Positions 34,515 through 43,809 of a stretch of 64,000 bases of DNA are shown one piece after another. Made by a program: the position numbers and the translations under genes. Every line of letters begins with the position of its first letter. Position 1 is the first letter of the stretch. The stretch spans positions 208,416-272,415 of the forward strand of contig JAUXPH010000015.1 in the NCBI GenBank assembly GCA_030683995.1, given 5' to 3'. The notes below the pieces were generated by a model that saw only the letters and a program-made list of their open reading frames with translations, was not told where the DNA came from and made no database searches. The DNA is from Lutibacter sp. GTDB taxonomy: Bacteria; Bacteroidota; Bacteroidia; Flavobacteriales; Flavobacteriaceae.

Positions 34515-34931
34515 GATTGGTTTTTTATTTCTCGCGGACCTGGCTGCCGGCAGACAGGTTTACGCGGATTTTTTGTTTCTCGCTGATTTTCGCAGATTTC
34601 TTTCGCAGATCTACGCGGATTTTGTTTTTAACTGTTTAATAAAATCTGGATAATCTGCGTTTTTTTATCTGCGTTCATCTGCGTGTAACTTTTAATTCTA
34701 TATTTCCAGAAATTGATTCTTGTTTCTCAGATATTTTGCTTTATTTCTCGCGGATTTTCGCAGATTTCTTTCGCAGATCTACGCGGATTTTGTTTTTAAC
34801 TATATAATAAAATTTGCGATAATCTGCGTTTTTTTATCTGCGCTCATCTGCGTGAAACTTTTATCTTATGTTTTATTTCTCGCAGATCTACGCTGATTTT
34901 TTCCGCAGATCTACGCTGATTTTTTTTATCT
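34515..34931. repeat. TCTGCG-family spacer repeat, two tandem copies plus partials
   Basis: Two near-identical units (about 34565-34690 and 34740-34860) of CGCAGATCTACGCGGATTTTG...AATCTGCGTTTTTTTATCTGCG...CATCTGCGTG, and a partial third. The first unit is interrupted at 34539-34558 by a 20-nt GC-rich palindrome. No gene. Confidence 0.85.
34539..34558. mobile_element. 20-nt GC-rich palindromic insertion inside a TCTGCG repeat
   Basis: CCTGGCTGCCGGCAGACAGG splits what would otherwise read CTCGCGGA-TTTACGCGGATT, the form seen in other copies. Core CTGCCGGCAG is a perfect palindrome. Confidence 0.75.
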
Positions 34932-35342
34932 TTAAATAAAATAATCCGCTTCATATCGGTATTCATCTTTTATTTCACCTAACAAATGATCAGCCATTAC
35001 CAATAATTTTGAGCCTTCTTCCAGTGATTGAATACCGGAAACATAGCCTTTGGGCACATGCAGCACATCTAATTTTTTGGTATTGACTGTAAAAGTAAGC
35101 ATTTCTAAATTTTTAGCAGGATTTTCCCAATTGTCAATTTTTATTAATCTAATTTTAAATGACCCATTTATCGCGGAAAACCATCGCTGCTCTATTTTAT
35201 GTCCTTGCCAAGCCCTGATAAAATCTCCATTATTTTCAATTACATAAATTCTTTTGATGGCCGAAGCGTCAAAATCGTTGTTATAAAATACTGTTCCTCT
35301 TGCATCGGTATGGCTGTTTCCGGTGATTATTTTTGGAATCAT
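34932..35342 (-). CDS. Cupin sugar-isomerase-like protein (WxcM/FdtA-like)
   Basis: 136 aa single-cupin protein: HTDARGTVFYNNDFDAS, FIRAWQGHKIEQRWFSAI and VLHVPKGYVSGI. Resembles WxcM/FdtA-like ketoisomerases and dTDP-sugar 3,5-epimerase relatives. Between FnlA and FnlB homologues, a role in isomerising the shared 4-keto sugar, or in a side branch, is plausible but not shown. Length is normal for a stand-alone cupin. Confidence 0.75.
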   Translation of the reverse strand: MIPKIITGNSHTDARGTVFYNNDFDASAIKRIYVIENNGDFIRAWQGHKIEQRWFSAINGSFKIRLIKIDNWENPAKNLEMLTFTVNTKKLDVLHVPKGYVSGIQSLEEGSKLLVMADHLLGEIKDEYRYEADYFI

Positions 35343-35345
35343 CTT

Positions 35346-35689
35346 TTTTGTGATTTGTGACTGGTTATTTTTAGGATAATTGTATTATTTCTCGCTGATA
35401 TACGCTGATTTCTTTCGCAAATCTACGCGGATTTTATTTTTAGCAATTTAATAAAATCTGCAGAATCGGCGTTCTTTTAATCTGCGCTCATCTGCGTGAA
35501 ATATTGATTGTTGATGATTGGTGAATTATTTTTTTCAGGATGATTGTACTTTTTCTCGCTGATTTTCGCAGATCTTTCTTTTCGCAGATTTACGCTGATT
35601 TTGTTTCGCTGATTCTCGCGGATTTTTATTTGTTACTGATTCATGAAATTTGCGTGAAACATGCGTTACTAAACACTAGTAGCAAATTA
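35346..35689. repeat. TCTGCG-family spacer repeat before the cupin gene
   Basis: One nearly full unit (TTTCTCGCTGATATACGCTG...CATCTGCGTGAAA, about 35383-35504) and a series of broken CTCGCTGATTTTCGCAGAT pieces up to about 35630. No ORF. Confidence 0.8.
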
Positions 35690-36724
35690 CTATCCCGGCA
35701 ATTGTGCCACATCTTCCCCAAAAACTTCTTTACGAATCAATGGCAATTTCACCAATAAGGCTTTGGTGCCTTCCACGCCTAAACGTTCTGTATTGTGTGA
35801 ATGGTAATCTTCTATGACTGAAACGTCCTCAATCCCTTCAGAAAAATAACGGGCATAATTTAAATCCCGATTGTCGGCCGGCACCCGGTAAAATTCCCCC
35901 ATATCTTCGGCTTTCACCATTTCTTCACGGGTGCATAAAGTTTCATACAATTTTTCACCGTGACGCGTTCCAATAATTTTTACTTCATTTTTGGCATTAC
36001 AGATTTCTTTTAGCGCCTGCGCCAAATCGCCTATGGTACCTGCCGGTGCTTTATTGACAAACAAATCACCCGGATTTCCGTGTTCAAATGCAAACAATAC
36101 CAGCTCAACAGCTTCTTCCAAAGACATTAAGAAACGTGTCATATTTGGATCGGTAATGGTAATGGGTTTTCCTTCTTGTATTTGTTTTAAAAACAATGGA
36201 ATCACAGAGCCCCGAGAGCCCATCACGTTTCCGTAACGCGTTAAACAAACGGTGGTATCCATGGTATTTCTAGACGCCGCAATGGCCACTTTTTCCATCA
36301 ATGCTTTGGAGATTCCCATTGCGTTGATTGGATAAGCCGCTTTATCGGTGCTTAAACAAATTACTTTTTTCACTTTGTTAGCTGATGCCGCATCTATGAC
36401 ATTTTGGGTTCCAAACACATTTGTTTTTGCGGCTTCCAACGGAAAAAACTCGCAAGAAGGCACTTGTTTTAAGGCGGCCGCATGGAAAACATAATCCACA
36501 CCGCGTATGGCTTTTTCTATACTCGTGTAATCACGCACATCACCAATATAAAATTTGAGTTTCTCATTTTTTAACTGGTTACGCATGTCATCCTGTTTTT
36601 TCTCGTCACGAGAAAAAATGCGAATTTCTTTAAAATGGTCTGTATGTAAGAAACGGTTTAATACGGCGTTCCCAAAGGAACCTGTGCCTCCTGTGATGAG
36701 GAGGGTTTTGTTTTGTATTTTCAT
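35690..36724 (-). CDS. fnlA: UDP-GlcNAc 4,6-dehydratase/5-epimerase (FnlA/WbjB/PseB-like)
   Basis: 344 aa soluble SDR: LLITGGTGSFGNAVLNRF, then STDKAAYPINAMGISKALMEK (Tyr of YxxxK replaced by Met as in this class), RYGNVMGSRGSVIP and GTRHGEKLYETL. FnlA/WbjB and PseB make the same product, UDP-2-acetamido-2,6-dideoxy-beta-L-arabino-hexos-4-ulose. No second PseB-like gene is present, so this enzyme may feed both the L-FucNAc and the pseudaminic-type branch. It lies 2 nt after the upstream glycosyltransferase gene. Confidence 0.9.
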   Translation of the reverse strand: MKIQNKTLLITGGTGSFGNAVLNRFLHTDHFKEIRIFSRDEKKQDDMRNQLKNEKLKFYIGDVRDYTSIEKAIRGVDYVFHAAALKQVPSCEFFPLEAAKTNVFGTQNVIDAASANKVKKVICLSTDKAAYPINAMGISKALMEKVAIAASRNTMDTTVCLTRYGNVMGSRGSVIPLFLKQIQEGKPITITDPNMTRFLMSLEEAVELVLFAFEHGNPGDLFVNKAPAGTIGDLAQALKEICNAKNEVKIIGTRHGEKLYETLCTREEMVKAEDMGEFYRVPADNRDLNYARYFSEGIEDVSVIEDYHSHNTERLGVEGTKALLVKLPLIRKEVFGEDVAQLPG

Positions 36725-36726
36725 TA

Positions 36727-37737
36727 TTAAGATTTTAAAAGTAAAATTAAATCGTCTATTTGATTAAAAGCCAACTGCTGTGTATTTTTAATATCCTCTT
36801 TTTGAGAATCTAGCAATGCTCTTATGATATCATTGGAATCTAAAGGATTAAAAACAATTGAAGGATTACATACCGCATACGTATAAGGTAAATCTGCGCC
36901 AATAACTTTACACCCATTTTCGATGGCTTCTATAATACCTAAACCAAAGCTTTCAGATAGTGAAGGATATATTGTAAAAGTAGCTTTACCATAAATTTCA
37001 CTCAATAAATCTCTGGGCACAAAACCATGATTAATTATTGGATAGCCTACTTTTTTCCTTTCTTTCACCAAATCATTTAATGCTTTATAATCACTGCCTA
37101 TTGTTAAATGAAGTTCCACTTTTTTATTTAAATGATAAAACCGGCAGAACGCTTCTATGAGATTTAAATGATTTTTATGCTCACTGCCCGCACTTATGTA
37201 TACAAAAACTTCTTTTTTTCTAGAGTCAATAATGCCTTTTTTTAACGACGGATAAAATGGTAGAATCAAGACTTTTTCTTTATTTATTTTTGCTGCTTTC
37301 CTTAAAAAAACATCTTTCATTACTTGTGTTTGCACTACCCAAAAATCAGTGTTTTGTTGCAATATTTTAAAAACCTCTGCTTTTATTTGAAAAATAATTT
37401 TTTGTTTAAATGAAATTTCCTTCGGTATTTCGAGGAAAAGCTTTTGATGAAAGTAAGTAAATACTTTGGCCTTTAATTTTAAGGAAGGTGGTATATTTCC
37501 AAAACATAAAACTTTTGAAAAATTTATGCTGTTTTTTTTATAAAATTTATGACGTTTCAGTAAACTTGCTTCGAGATAAGTAATTTCATTGTTGATTATT
37601 TCAGGATGACTATTTTTTATGCGTTTATCTAAAAGATAATGTACTTTTAACTGCCTCCTTTCAAGTTCCTCAATAAGGTAGTCGAGTAAAATTTTCCCGC
37701 CACTATTATTAATATACACCGCATCAATAAGAAGCAT
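36727..37737 (-). CDS. Glycosyltransferase (family 1/4 type)
   Basis: 336 aa, GT-B fold. The C-terminal domain shows VYISAGSEHKNHLNLIEAF and the conserved PSLSESFGLGIIEAIENGCKVIGADLPY with the E-x7-E-type motif. Acceptor and donor cannot be read from sequence. Very tight spacing on both sides (1-2 nt), part of the long polysaccharide operon. Confidence 0.88.
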   Translation of the reverse strand: MLLIDAVYINNSGGKILLDYLIEELERRQLKVHYLLDKRIKNSHPEIINNEITYLEASLLKRHKFYKKNSINFSKVLCFGNIPPSLKLKAKVFTYFHQKLFLEIPKEISFKQKIIFQIKAEVFKILQQNTDFWVVQTQVMKDVFLRKAAKINKEKVLILPFYPSLKKGIIDSRKKEVFVYISAGSEHKNHLNLIEAFCRFYHLNKKVELHLTIGSDYKALNDLVKERKKVGYPIINHGFVPRDLLSEIYGKATFTIYPSLSESFGLGIIEAIENGCKVIGADLPYTYAVCNPSIVFNPLDSNDIIRALLDSQKEDIKNTQQLAFNQIDDLILLLKS

Positions 37738-37738
37738 A

Positions 37739-38596
37739 CTAGTTTAATATTTTTTTAATGCTATGATTAATAAACTCTTCTGAAAAATCACTCTGAACCC
37801 ATTCATGATTAGGATCATCCAAAACGTTTCCAAAATGTCGTTTATAAAAAAGAATTGGAACTTGTCCTAAATAAGCACTCCAAGCGGAAAATGTTGAATC
37901 AGAAGCAATGATAAATTTTGCTTTTGAAAGCACTAAAATATCCGCAATAGCACTTCCAAAAAAAACCAATTTAGTATTTGGAAAATTAAGCATTTCCGAT
38001 AATTCATCAGCACTGCCATCTGAGAAAATTAAAAATTCAATTTCAGAATCATAATTGTCATGAATAAACTTCATTTTTTCTAAATACCAAGTAAAAGAGA
38101 TTCTACTTTCTATATCATAATCTCCTAATCTGATATGGACACCAACAAATTTATTGTTTATACTTTTATAACATTCCAAAACATCATTATTTACAATACC
38201 TAATAAATGATTTTTAACCAAATCACTTTGAAAATGCAAATCAGTGAAATAATTTTTCAACCCTTCCACAACTATAATACCTTGATCTGACATCGAAGGA
38301 TTTGAATTTTCAGGAAGTCCTTTTTGTGTCAATAATAGCCATTGCTTATTTAAATTTTTAATCCCAAATGAATTAAACAAACCATTGTAGTGTCTTTTAT
38401 CCTTTTCTCTTCGAATATAGGGACCAATATTAAATTGAATCCATGATGGGTTAATTATTTCTAATTTATATTTATTTGCTAGAATTATAGCTCTGGCATA
38501 AACAAATAAGCAATTTGCAAGGCCTGATCCCATAAATCTGATTATAAAATGCAGTTTAGATGGTAGTTTAGGATAAATAACAATTTTATTCTTCAT
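37739..38596 (-). CDS. Glycosyltransferase of the alpha-1,2-fucosyltransferase type (GT11-like)
   Basis: 285 aa. N-terminal GSGLANCLFVYARAIILANKY corresponds to the GGLGNQMFQYA-like start of GT11, and VGVHIRLGDYDIE is the HxRxGDY donor-binding motif. GDP-L-fucose would be supplied by gmd and fcl at 55.5-58.5 kb. The N-terminal motif is divergent, so another nucleotide sugar is possible. Overlaps the deacetylase gene by 11 nt. Confidence 0.75.
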   Translation of the reverse strand: MKNKIVIYPKLPSKLHFIIRFMGSGLANCLFVYARAIILANKYKLEIINPSWIQFNIGPYIRREKDKRHYNGLFNSFGIKNLNKQWLLLTQKGLPENSNPSMSDQGIIVVEGLKNYFTDLHFQSDLVKNHLLGIVNNDVLECYKSINNKFVGVHIRLGDYDIESRISFTWYLEKMKFIHDNYDSEIEFLIFSDGSADELSEMLNFPNTKLVFFGSAIADILVLSKAKFIIASDSTFSAWSAYLGQVPILFYKRHFGNVLDDPNHEWVQSDFSEEFINHSIKKILN

Positions 38597-39332
38597 GGTA
38601 ATGCTGTTTTGTGTATCGTTCTCTAAAAATGTTTAATCCCCCATACAGAATACAATTGAAATCAAAAATAGAAGAAAACTGAACAAGATTCCTATTAATT
38701 ATATCAAAAGGATTTTGTTCATTAAAACTTCCTGGAATACTCGAATATAATTTATCATATCCGTATTCATTTGCTGTCACTAAAACCAATTTATTAAATA
38801 ATCCTTTTGGAAAACAAATTTCATTAATAGGTTCATTAACAAAATTTTCTAATATCTTTTTTGAAGTTATCATTTCTGTTTTCATTTCGCTCTCAGAGAG
38901 TAAATTTAAATCTGGATGGGTATGGGTATGGGATTGAAACCTAAAACCTTTATTTTGTAAAAATATAATTTCATTTGCATTCATAAAAGTATTCGTGCCT
39001 ATACAATTAGAAATTATAAAAACAGTTGGCTTTAAACCCTGATTGAAAAAGAAATCCTTATTTTTAAAAATGCCTATATAACCATCATCAAAAGTGAGCA
39101 TAATTTGATTTTTTGGTTGTGTAATTACATCAACAATTTCAAATCCCTGTTGCCTAATTATACGAATATGTTCAGTAAAAAGACTAAGCGGGGTGGACAT
39201 CATTGTTTCTGGGACATCTTTATCCTTATGAACATCATGATAATATAAAACCTTGCTATTTCTATTATTATATTTAATTTTTCCCAATAGCAAAGCTGCA
39301 GAATATAAATTAGATTTAATCTTTCCTAACAT
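38586..39332 (-). CDS. Polysaccharide deacetylase family protein (NodB domain)
   Basis: 248 aa. NodB/CE4 motifs: KVLYYHDVH, MLTFDDGYIGIF (Asp-Asp metal/catalytic motif), FQSHTHTHPDLN (His metal ligands) and a C-terminal ICFPKGLFN. Predicted to remove N-acetyl groups from a HexNAc residue. No signal peptide is evident, so it may act on the lipid-linked unit in the cytoplasm. Overlaps both neighbours (17 and 11 nt). Confidence 0.88.
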   Translation of the reverse strand: MLGKIKSNLYSAALLLGKIKYNNRNSKVLYYHDVHKDKDVPETMMSTPLSLFTEHIRIIRQQGFEIVDVITQPKNQIMLTFDDGYIGIFKNKDFFFNQGLKPTVFIISNCIGTNTFMNANEIIFLQNKGFRFQSHTHTHPDLNLLSESEMKTEMITSKKILENFVNEPINEICFPKGLFNKLVLVTANEYGYDKLYSSIPGSFNEQNPFDIINRNLVQFSSIFDFNCILYGGLNIFRERYTKQHYHEE

Positions 39333-40389
39333 AATTTATAAGTTGATTTAAAGATTTTATATACAAATCATAATTCCAGTAGTTCAACATAAATTCTTGT
39401 CCTCGTTTTGCTTTTTCTTTTATTTGTTTTGGATGATCTATAATATTTAGTAACAATGCTGTCAGTTCTCGCTCATCATTATTTTTGAATACCCAACCCG
39501 TATTTGGCTTTAACACTAAATCATGTGAAGCACCTACAGCCGAACTACACACAACAGGCAAGCCAGCAGCCATAGCTTCATTAACAACCAGTCCCCAAGG
39601 TTCAAAACTAGACGGCAAAATTAAAATCTGTGCACCTTGATAAGCTTGGAGCAAATCTGAACCAAATTTCTTTCCCAGCAGTTTAATTTGTGGAGTCATG
39701 GCGATCATTTTTTTTAATTCAGCCTTATCTTCGCCATCTCCAATAAGATTTAACTCGACATTCTTGTGTTGCTTAAGAACCGTTTGAAATGATTTTATAA
39801 GTAATTGTATGTTTTTTTCAGGTGCTAATCTACCCACAAAAATAAATTTGAGAGGGTTATTATTTAATGTTTCTACATGTTTTATTGCGAAATACTTTGC
39901 ATTACTAACCATCATAGGTAAAAAAAAGATTCGATTTTCAGGCATGCCATACTTTAGAAATAAATCACGATGCAAGCCAGTTCCTCCAGGCAGCCCCACG
40001 ATTTGCTTATTTGAAAAAATGAAATTCAAATAAATTTTTTTAACCATACCTTTTATTCCTGTTTTAGGCCTATAAGGGGTATCCGATTCAACCCCAATTG
40101 TACAAGAATTAACTATAGAAAATAACCACATAATTATGAAGGGCATATGATTGTATCCGTTTATAATAACCAACTCATTTTCCTTGGAACAATTCCATAG
40201 AAAAACAATGTTTTGCCACACACTACTTTCATCAAAGAGATGCTTTGCAGAGGCAACAATTGTATTGTCATTTGTTGCTGCCGAATTGGAATTCAAAAAA
40301 GAATAACTAATGCCTAATCTTTGATACACATTTTCTATCAAATCTTGGGTATAATTGGCAGGCTCAACAAATAGTGTATGAATTTTCAT
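39316..40389 (-). CDS. Glycosyltransferase family 4
   Basis: 357 aa. GT-B with FIFVGRLAPEKNIQLLIKSFQTV, LNLIGDGEDKAELKKMI and PSSFEPWGLVVNEAMAAGLPVVCS in the C-terminal donor domain. Substrate unknown. Adjoins the acyltransferase gene without a gap. Confidence 0.9.
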   Translation of the reverse strand: MKIHTLFVEPANYTQDLIENVYQRLGISYSFLNSNSAATNDNTIVASAKHLFDESSVWQNIVFLWNCSKENELVIINGYNHMPFIIMWLFSIVNSCTIGVESDTPYRPKTGIKGMVKKIYLNFIFSNKQIVGLPGGTGLHRDLFLKYGMPENRIFFLPMMVSNAKYFAIKHVETLNNNPLKFIFVGRLAPEKNIQLLIKSFQTVLKQHKNVELNLIGDGEDKAELKKMIAMTPQIKLLGKKFGSDLLQAYQGAQILILPSSFEPWGLVVNEAMAAGLPVVCSSAVGASHDLVLKPNTGWVFKNNDERELTALLLNIIDHPKQIKEKAKRGQEFMLNYWNYDLYIKSLNQLINYVRKD

Positions 40390-41418
40390 TTACAACTTTT
40401 TAATAATGCGTTTTAAAAAATACTTTAACAGATAATAATTGGTAAATAAAAAATCGAATTTAGATTTACTGTATCTCAAATTATACAAATTTTGAACATT
40501 TGGACAAAATGTAGATTTGAAAGAATAATCTCCTCTGCCAAAACTAAAGTAGTACTCATCTTTTTTTTCTAATGAACTAATAAAATCCACATAAGTTGTA
40601 AGATTTATATATTTTATATCTGCATCATAAAGCGTTAACCAAAAAGTATATAATTTCTGCTCTACGTTTTTAAATACAAAAACAATTGATACTATTTTAT
40701 TTTGTTGCCAGTTAGTAATTAAAACCAACTCTTTTGAATCATATAATTTATGACAAAATTTTATAAATTTATCGTTAAAAAATGATTTATCGCGCCATCC
40801 ATTACTAATCATTTTGTTTCTAAGAGCAACAATCTCTTCAAAAGGAAAATTATTTGGAGAATCAAATACCTTAAAACCGTAAGCTTTGTTTATTTTTGAA
40901 ACTCTTAGCAACTCACTTCTTTGTCTTGATTTTAATTTACTGTAATACCCGATTTTTAAATCAGAATGAATAAATGAATGATTATTATAACAAGATATAG
41001 CAGTGCCAACGCCAAGGAAGTTTTTTAAATAATTTAATAATGAATCATCCGGCAGCAGGTTGTCCAGGCTGATTTTATTTATTTTTGATTCGTTTAAAAT
41101 TACTTTTGATAAATCTTTAAAGAAATTAAAGGCTGGTTTTTCTCCAATTACCCCACAAAAATCAGTATGTTCATCAAAAATAAATCTAAGCGTTTTTTTT
41201 TGATCAATATATAGCGGGATGTAGGAAACTATCTTGTTATTTTCCCGCATTATTATAAAAAAAAGATGTGTTTTATCAGATTCAAATTGAAATTCTTTAT
41301 AAGCTGTTAAAAAAAATGTTGGGGAATTAAAACTCCAGCCCACATGTTTATTATATACCCCTTCTAACTCAAACTTTATGTCATTTAAAATCTTAATCTC
41401 ATCAATTACTTCTAACAT
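40390..41418 (-). CDS. GNAT/FemAB-like acyltransferase
   Basis: 342 aa. The C-terminal half (KLKSRQRSELLRVSKIN, then ISNGWRDKSFFNDKFIKFCH and YFSFGRGDYSFKSTF) looks like the BioF2-type/FemAB-like acetyltransferase domain seen in polysaccharide clusters. Likely adds an acyl group to a sugar or sugar amine, possibly the amine freed by the neighbouring deacetylase. Low sequence conservation makes the exact role uncertain. Confidence 0.7.
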   Translation of the reverse strand: MLEVIDEIKILNDIKFELEGVYNKHVGWSFNSPTFFLTAYKEFQFESDKTHLFFIIMRENNKIVSYIPLYIDQKKTLRFIFDEHTDFCGVIGEKPAFNFFKDLSKVILNESKINKISLDNLLPDDSLLNYLKNFLGVGTAISCYNNHSFIHSDLKIGYYSKLKSRQRSELLRVSKINKAYGFKVFDSPNNFPFEEIVALRNKMISNGWRDKSFFNDKFIKFCHKLYDSKELVLITNWQQNKIVSIVFVFKNVEQKLYTFWLTLYDADIKYINLTTYVDFISSLEKKDEYYFSFGRGDYSFKSTFCPNVQNLYNLRYSKSKFDFLFTNYYLLKYFLKRIIKKL

Positions 41419-41440
41419 TATTTATATTTATTTTTTTAAA

Positions 41441-42640
41441 TTAAACCCGTAGAGTTAATTCCAAATTATTTTTTGACACAGTTACTTTTTTACTATTATT
41501 TTTTGATAAAATAATAAAATTATATCCAATACACCCCACAGCGAACCAAAATAATAGTGTTATAAACTCATTTAACCCAACTATTAATGTTTCGAAAATT
41601 CCATTGACCAAAACTATTAAAACTATAAAGTAACAAAAACGAATAAAATAATCATCACTTCTAAATGACATTTTAAACGTTTTGAACACAAACTTTAGAA
41701 TACTGATTAAAAATACAAACCCAAATACAACACCATACATTATAACTATTGACAGGTACGTATTGTGAGGGCCTAAGGCTAATTCCGGGTAATCCCAATA
41801 CATCGGATTTGTCCACCCGTATTTATCAAGACCATGACCCAACCATATATTGTCCTGAGCAGTTTTTAACCCAATATCATAAACCTCTTCTCTAGTTTCA
41901 AATGCTCCCTCCTTACTATTTAAACGGTCTATACTGGTTATATATCCTAAGTTTGACGAAAAGTAAGCAATTATTAAAAAGAAAAAAACACTAATAACAA
42001 TTCGATAGTTGAAACCATAATTAAGAAATAGTCCTAAGACTAAACTAAGTAATGCTGCTTTAGAGCCTGACAAAAGAATCATTAAAATAAAAAAAATAAA
42101 CAAGACTATGTTTATCATCTTTTTGTGCCATAACTTGTCCATTGTTATAATGCTTAATACCCCCAACATTCCGAAAAGACCAACATCATTGGGATTAAAA
42201 CCAAGAGAGAGCCTTTGCAATTCGTTTGAGGCCACGACCGTTCCAAAAATTTTCCCAAGTATTACCATGATTAACATCATATATTTAAAATATCTGGTAA
42301 ACCAACTTTTATAATATGTGTAATTAGATACAACACCTAATACAATAAGGTTATAAGCAGCAAATTTTGCTAATAAATATAGGGAACTTTCTGAGGTTCT
42401 ATCGAAAAACAAAAAGTAAATTAGATTTAGTGCATTGACACTAAAAAAAATGACAAAGGATTTAAATACTATTTTATTGGTAAATAGACTTTTGGAATAA
42501 AAAGGAAAAGAAATTAATCCAAAAATCATTAAAAAATAATAAATTCCATTGGTAAGGGCAATCGGAACAATAAAATATAATTTAAACACTAACGTTATCA
42601 AAAGATAAATCCCAATTCCATATTTAGCTAAAAATTTCAT
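41441..42640 (-). CDS. Wzy-like O-antigen polymerase / ligase family membrane protein
   Basis: 399 aa with about 10-12 hydrophobic segments and a large extracytoplasmic loop containing WLGHGLDKYGWTNPM and LGPHNTYLSIVIMYG, the His-containing region typical of the O-antigen ligase/Wzy family. Only one such protein is found in the window, so it is the best candidate for the polymerase of the repeat unit. Its start shares 1 nt with the upstream glycosyltransferase stop. Confidence 0.85.
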   Translation of the reverse strand: MKFLAKYGIGIYLLITLVFKLYFIVPIALTNGIYYFLMIFGLISFPFYSKSLFTNKIVFKSFVIFFSVNALNLIYFLFFDRTSESSLYLLAKFAAYNLIVLGVVSNYTYYKSWFTRYFKYMMLIMVILGKIFGTVVASNELQRLSLGFNPNDVGLFGMLGVLSIITMDKLWHKKMINIVLFIFFILMILLSGSKAALLSLVLGLFLNYGFNYRIVISVFFFLIIAYFSSNLGYITSIDRLNSKEGAFETREEVYDIGLKTAQDNIWLGHGLDKYGWTNPMYWDYPELALGPHNTYLSIVIMYGVVFGFVFLISILKFVFKTFKMSFRSDDYFIRFCYFIVLIVLVNGIFETLIVGLNEFITLLFWFAVGCIGYNFIILSKNNSKKVTVSKNNLELTLRV

Positions 42641-43809
42641 TACTCTTTATTTTTTTTGGTTATTTTAAGTAAAAACGCTTTTATCAAAATATCTATATGA
42701 TAATTAATATTCATATCCGGGAAATAGTTTCTGTTTTGATAATGGTACAAAATATTTTCTTGTAATGCAGTTATATCCGATTTATCGATAAGTTGTCTTT
42801 GGGAATAATTTGGTTTAACAATTTCCGAAATTCCCTGACCATTAACCGCTATAAAAGGAACGCCACAGGCATGAGCTTCCAGATATACACATCCAAAAGC
42901 TTCCCAATAGGAAGGTAAAACAAATAAATCGATTGTATTATAAAAATTTAATAATTCATGATGTTGCACCGTATCCAGAAAAAAAACATGCGCTTCGAGA
43001 TTGTTCTCTATTACAAATTTTTGACATTGTTTTAAAGTTACTCCTGTTCCAATAAAAAAAACGCGGATGGAATTGTATTGTTCTTTAACAAGTTCATTTA
43101 CTGCTTTAATTAATGTAATCTGATCTTTTATATCCCAAAAATTAGCCACACATCCTATCGTAAATTTATCTACATCCTTTTGCCCTGCAATAGGATAAAA
43201 TTTTTGATTGTTAATCCCATTATACAGCACATACTCTTTCGTTGGCTTATATCCAGGTATCGCATGCAGCTCATCGAGTGTCTTTTGACTAACCCCTATA
43301 TTCCAATTGGCCTGATTTAATAAAGGAACATGAAATTGATTAATCCAATACTTATTAACGCCCCTAATCCATTTATTTTGAAAACGACCGTTAGTATATC
43401 CCATAACATCAAAGCCATGGTGCTGGACGATAGATTCTGCCCCAATTTTTTTGGCCAACTGTATTGCCAAAACACCAAAAGGATAGGTCACATGACCATG
43501 AATAAATTTAATACTGTCGAGCTTATTGTTTGTCAGTTTAATAAGTTTTTTTGTCAACTTATTAATATTTATTTTACTAAATAAACCAGGAAAAAGAAAG
43601 GATGGAAAATCCAATAACTTCATTTGATGAACCCGAACTCCATGATATTCATACGATTGCTCTAATCCTGAATTTATGGACTTAATGACAATGACTTCAT
43701 AATCACTTCCGTTTTGTATTGCCTTTACCTGATCATAAACAAAGGGTCCGGTGAAATTTTCTTCAGACGGAAAAAATGGCGTTAAAATCACATAATATTG
43801 TTTTATCAT
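42640..43809 (-). CDS. Glycosyltransferase family 4
   Basis: 389 aa GT-B enzyme: TPFFPSEENFTGPFVYDQV at the N-terminus, GHVTYPFGVLA, TIGCVANFWDIKDQ and LPSYWEAFGCVYLEAHACGVPFIA in the donor domain. Overlaps the flippase gene by 4 nt (ATGA) and the polymerase gene by 1 nt. Confidence 0.9.
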   Translation of the reverse strand: MIKQYYVILTPFFPSEENFTGPFVYDQVKAIQNGSDYEVIVIKSINSGLEQSYEYHGVRVHQMKLLDFPSFLFPGLFSKININKLTKKLIKLTNNKLDSIKFIHGHVTYPFGVLAIQLAKKIGAESIVQHHGFDVMGYTNGRFQNKWIRGVNKYWINQFHVPLLNQANWNIGVSQKTLDELHAIPGYKPTKEYVLYNGINNQKFYPIAGQKDVDKFTIGCVANFWDIKDQITLIKAVNELVKEQYNSIRVFFIGTGVTLKQCQKFVIENNLEAHVFFLDTVQHHELLNFYNTIDLFVLPSYWEAFGCVYLEAHACGVPFIAVNGQGISEIVKPNYSQRQLIDKSDITALQENILYHYQNRNYFPDMNINYHIDILIKAFLLKITKKNKE

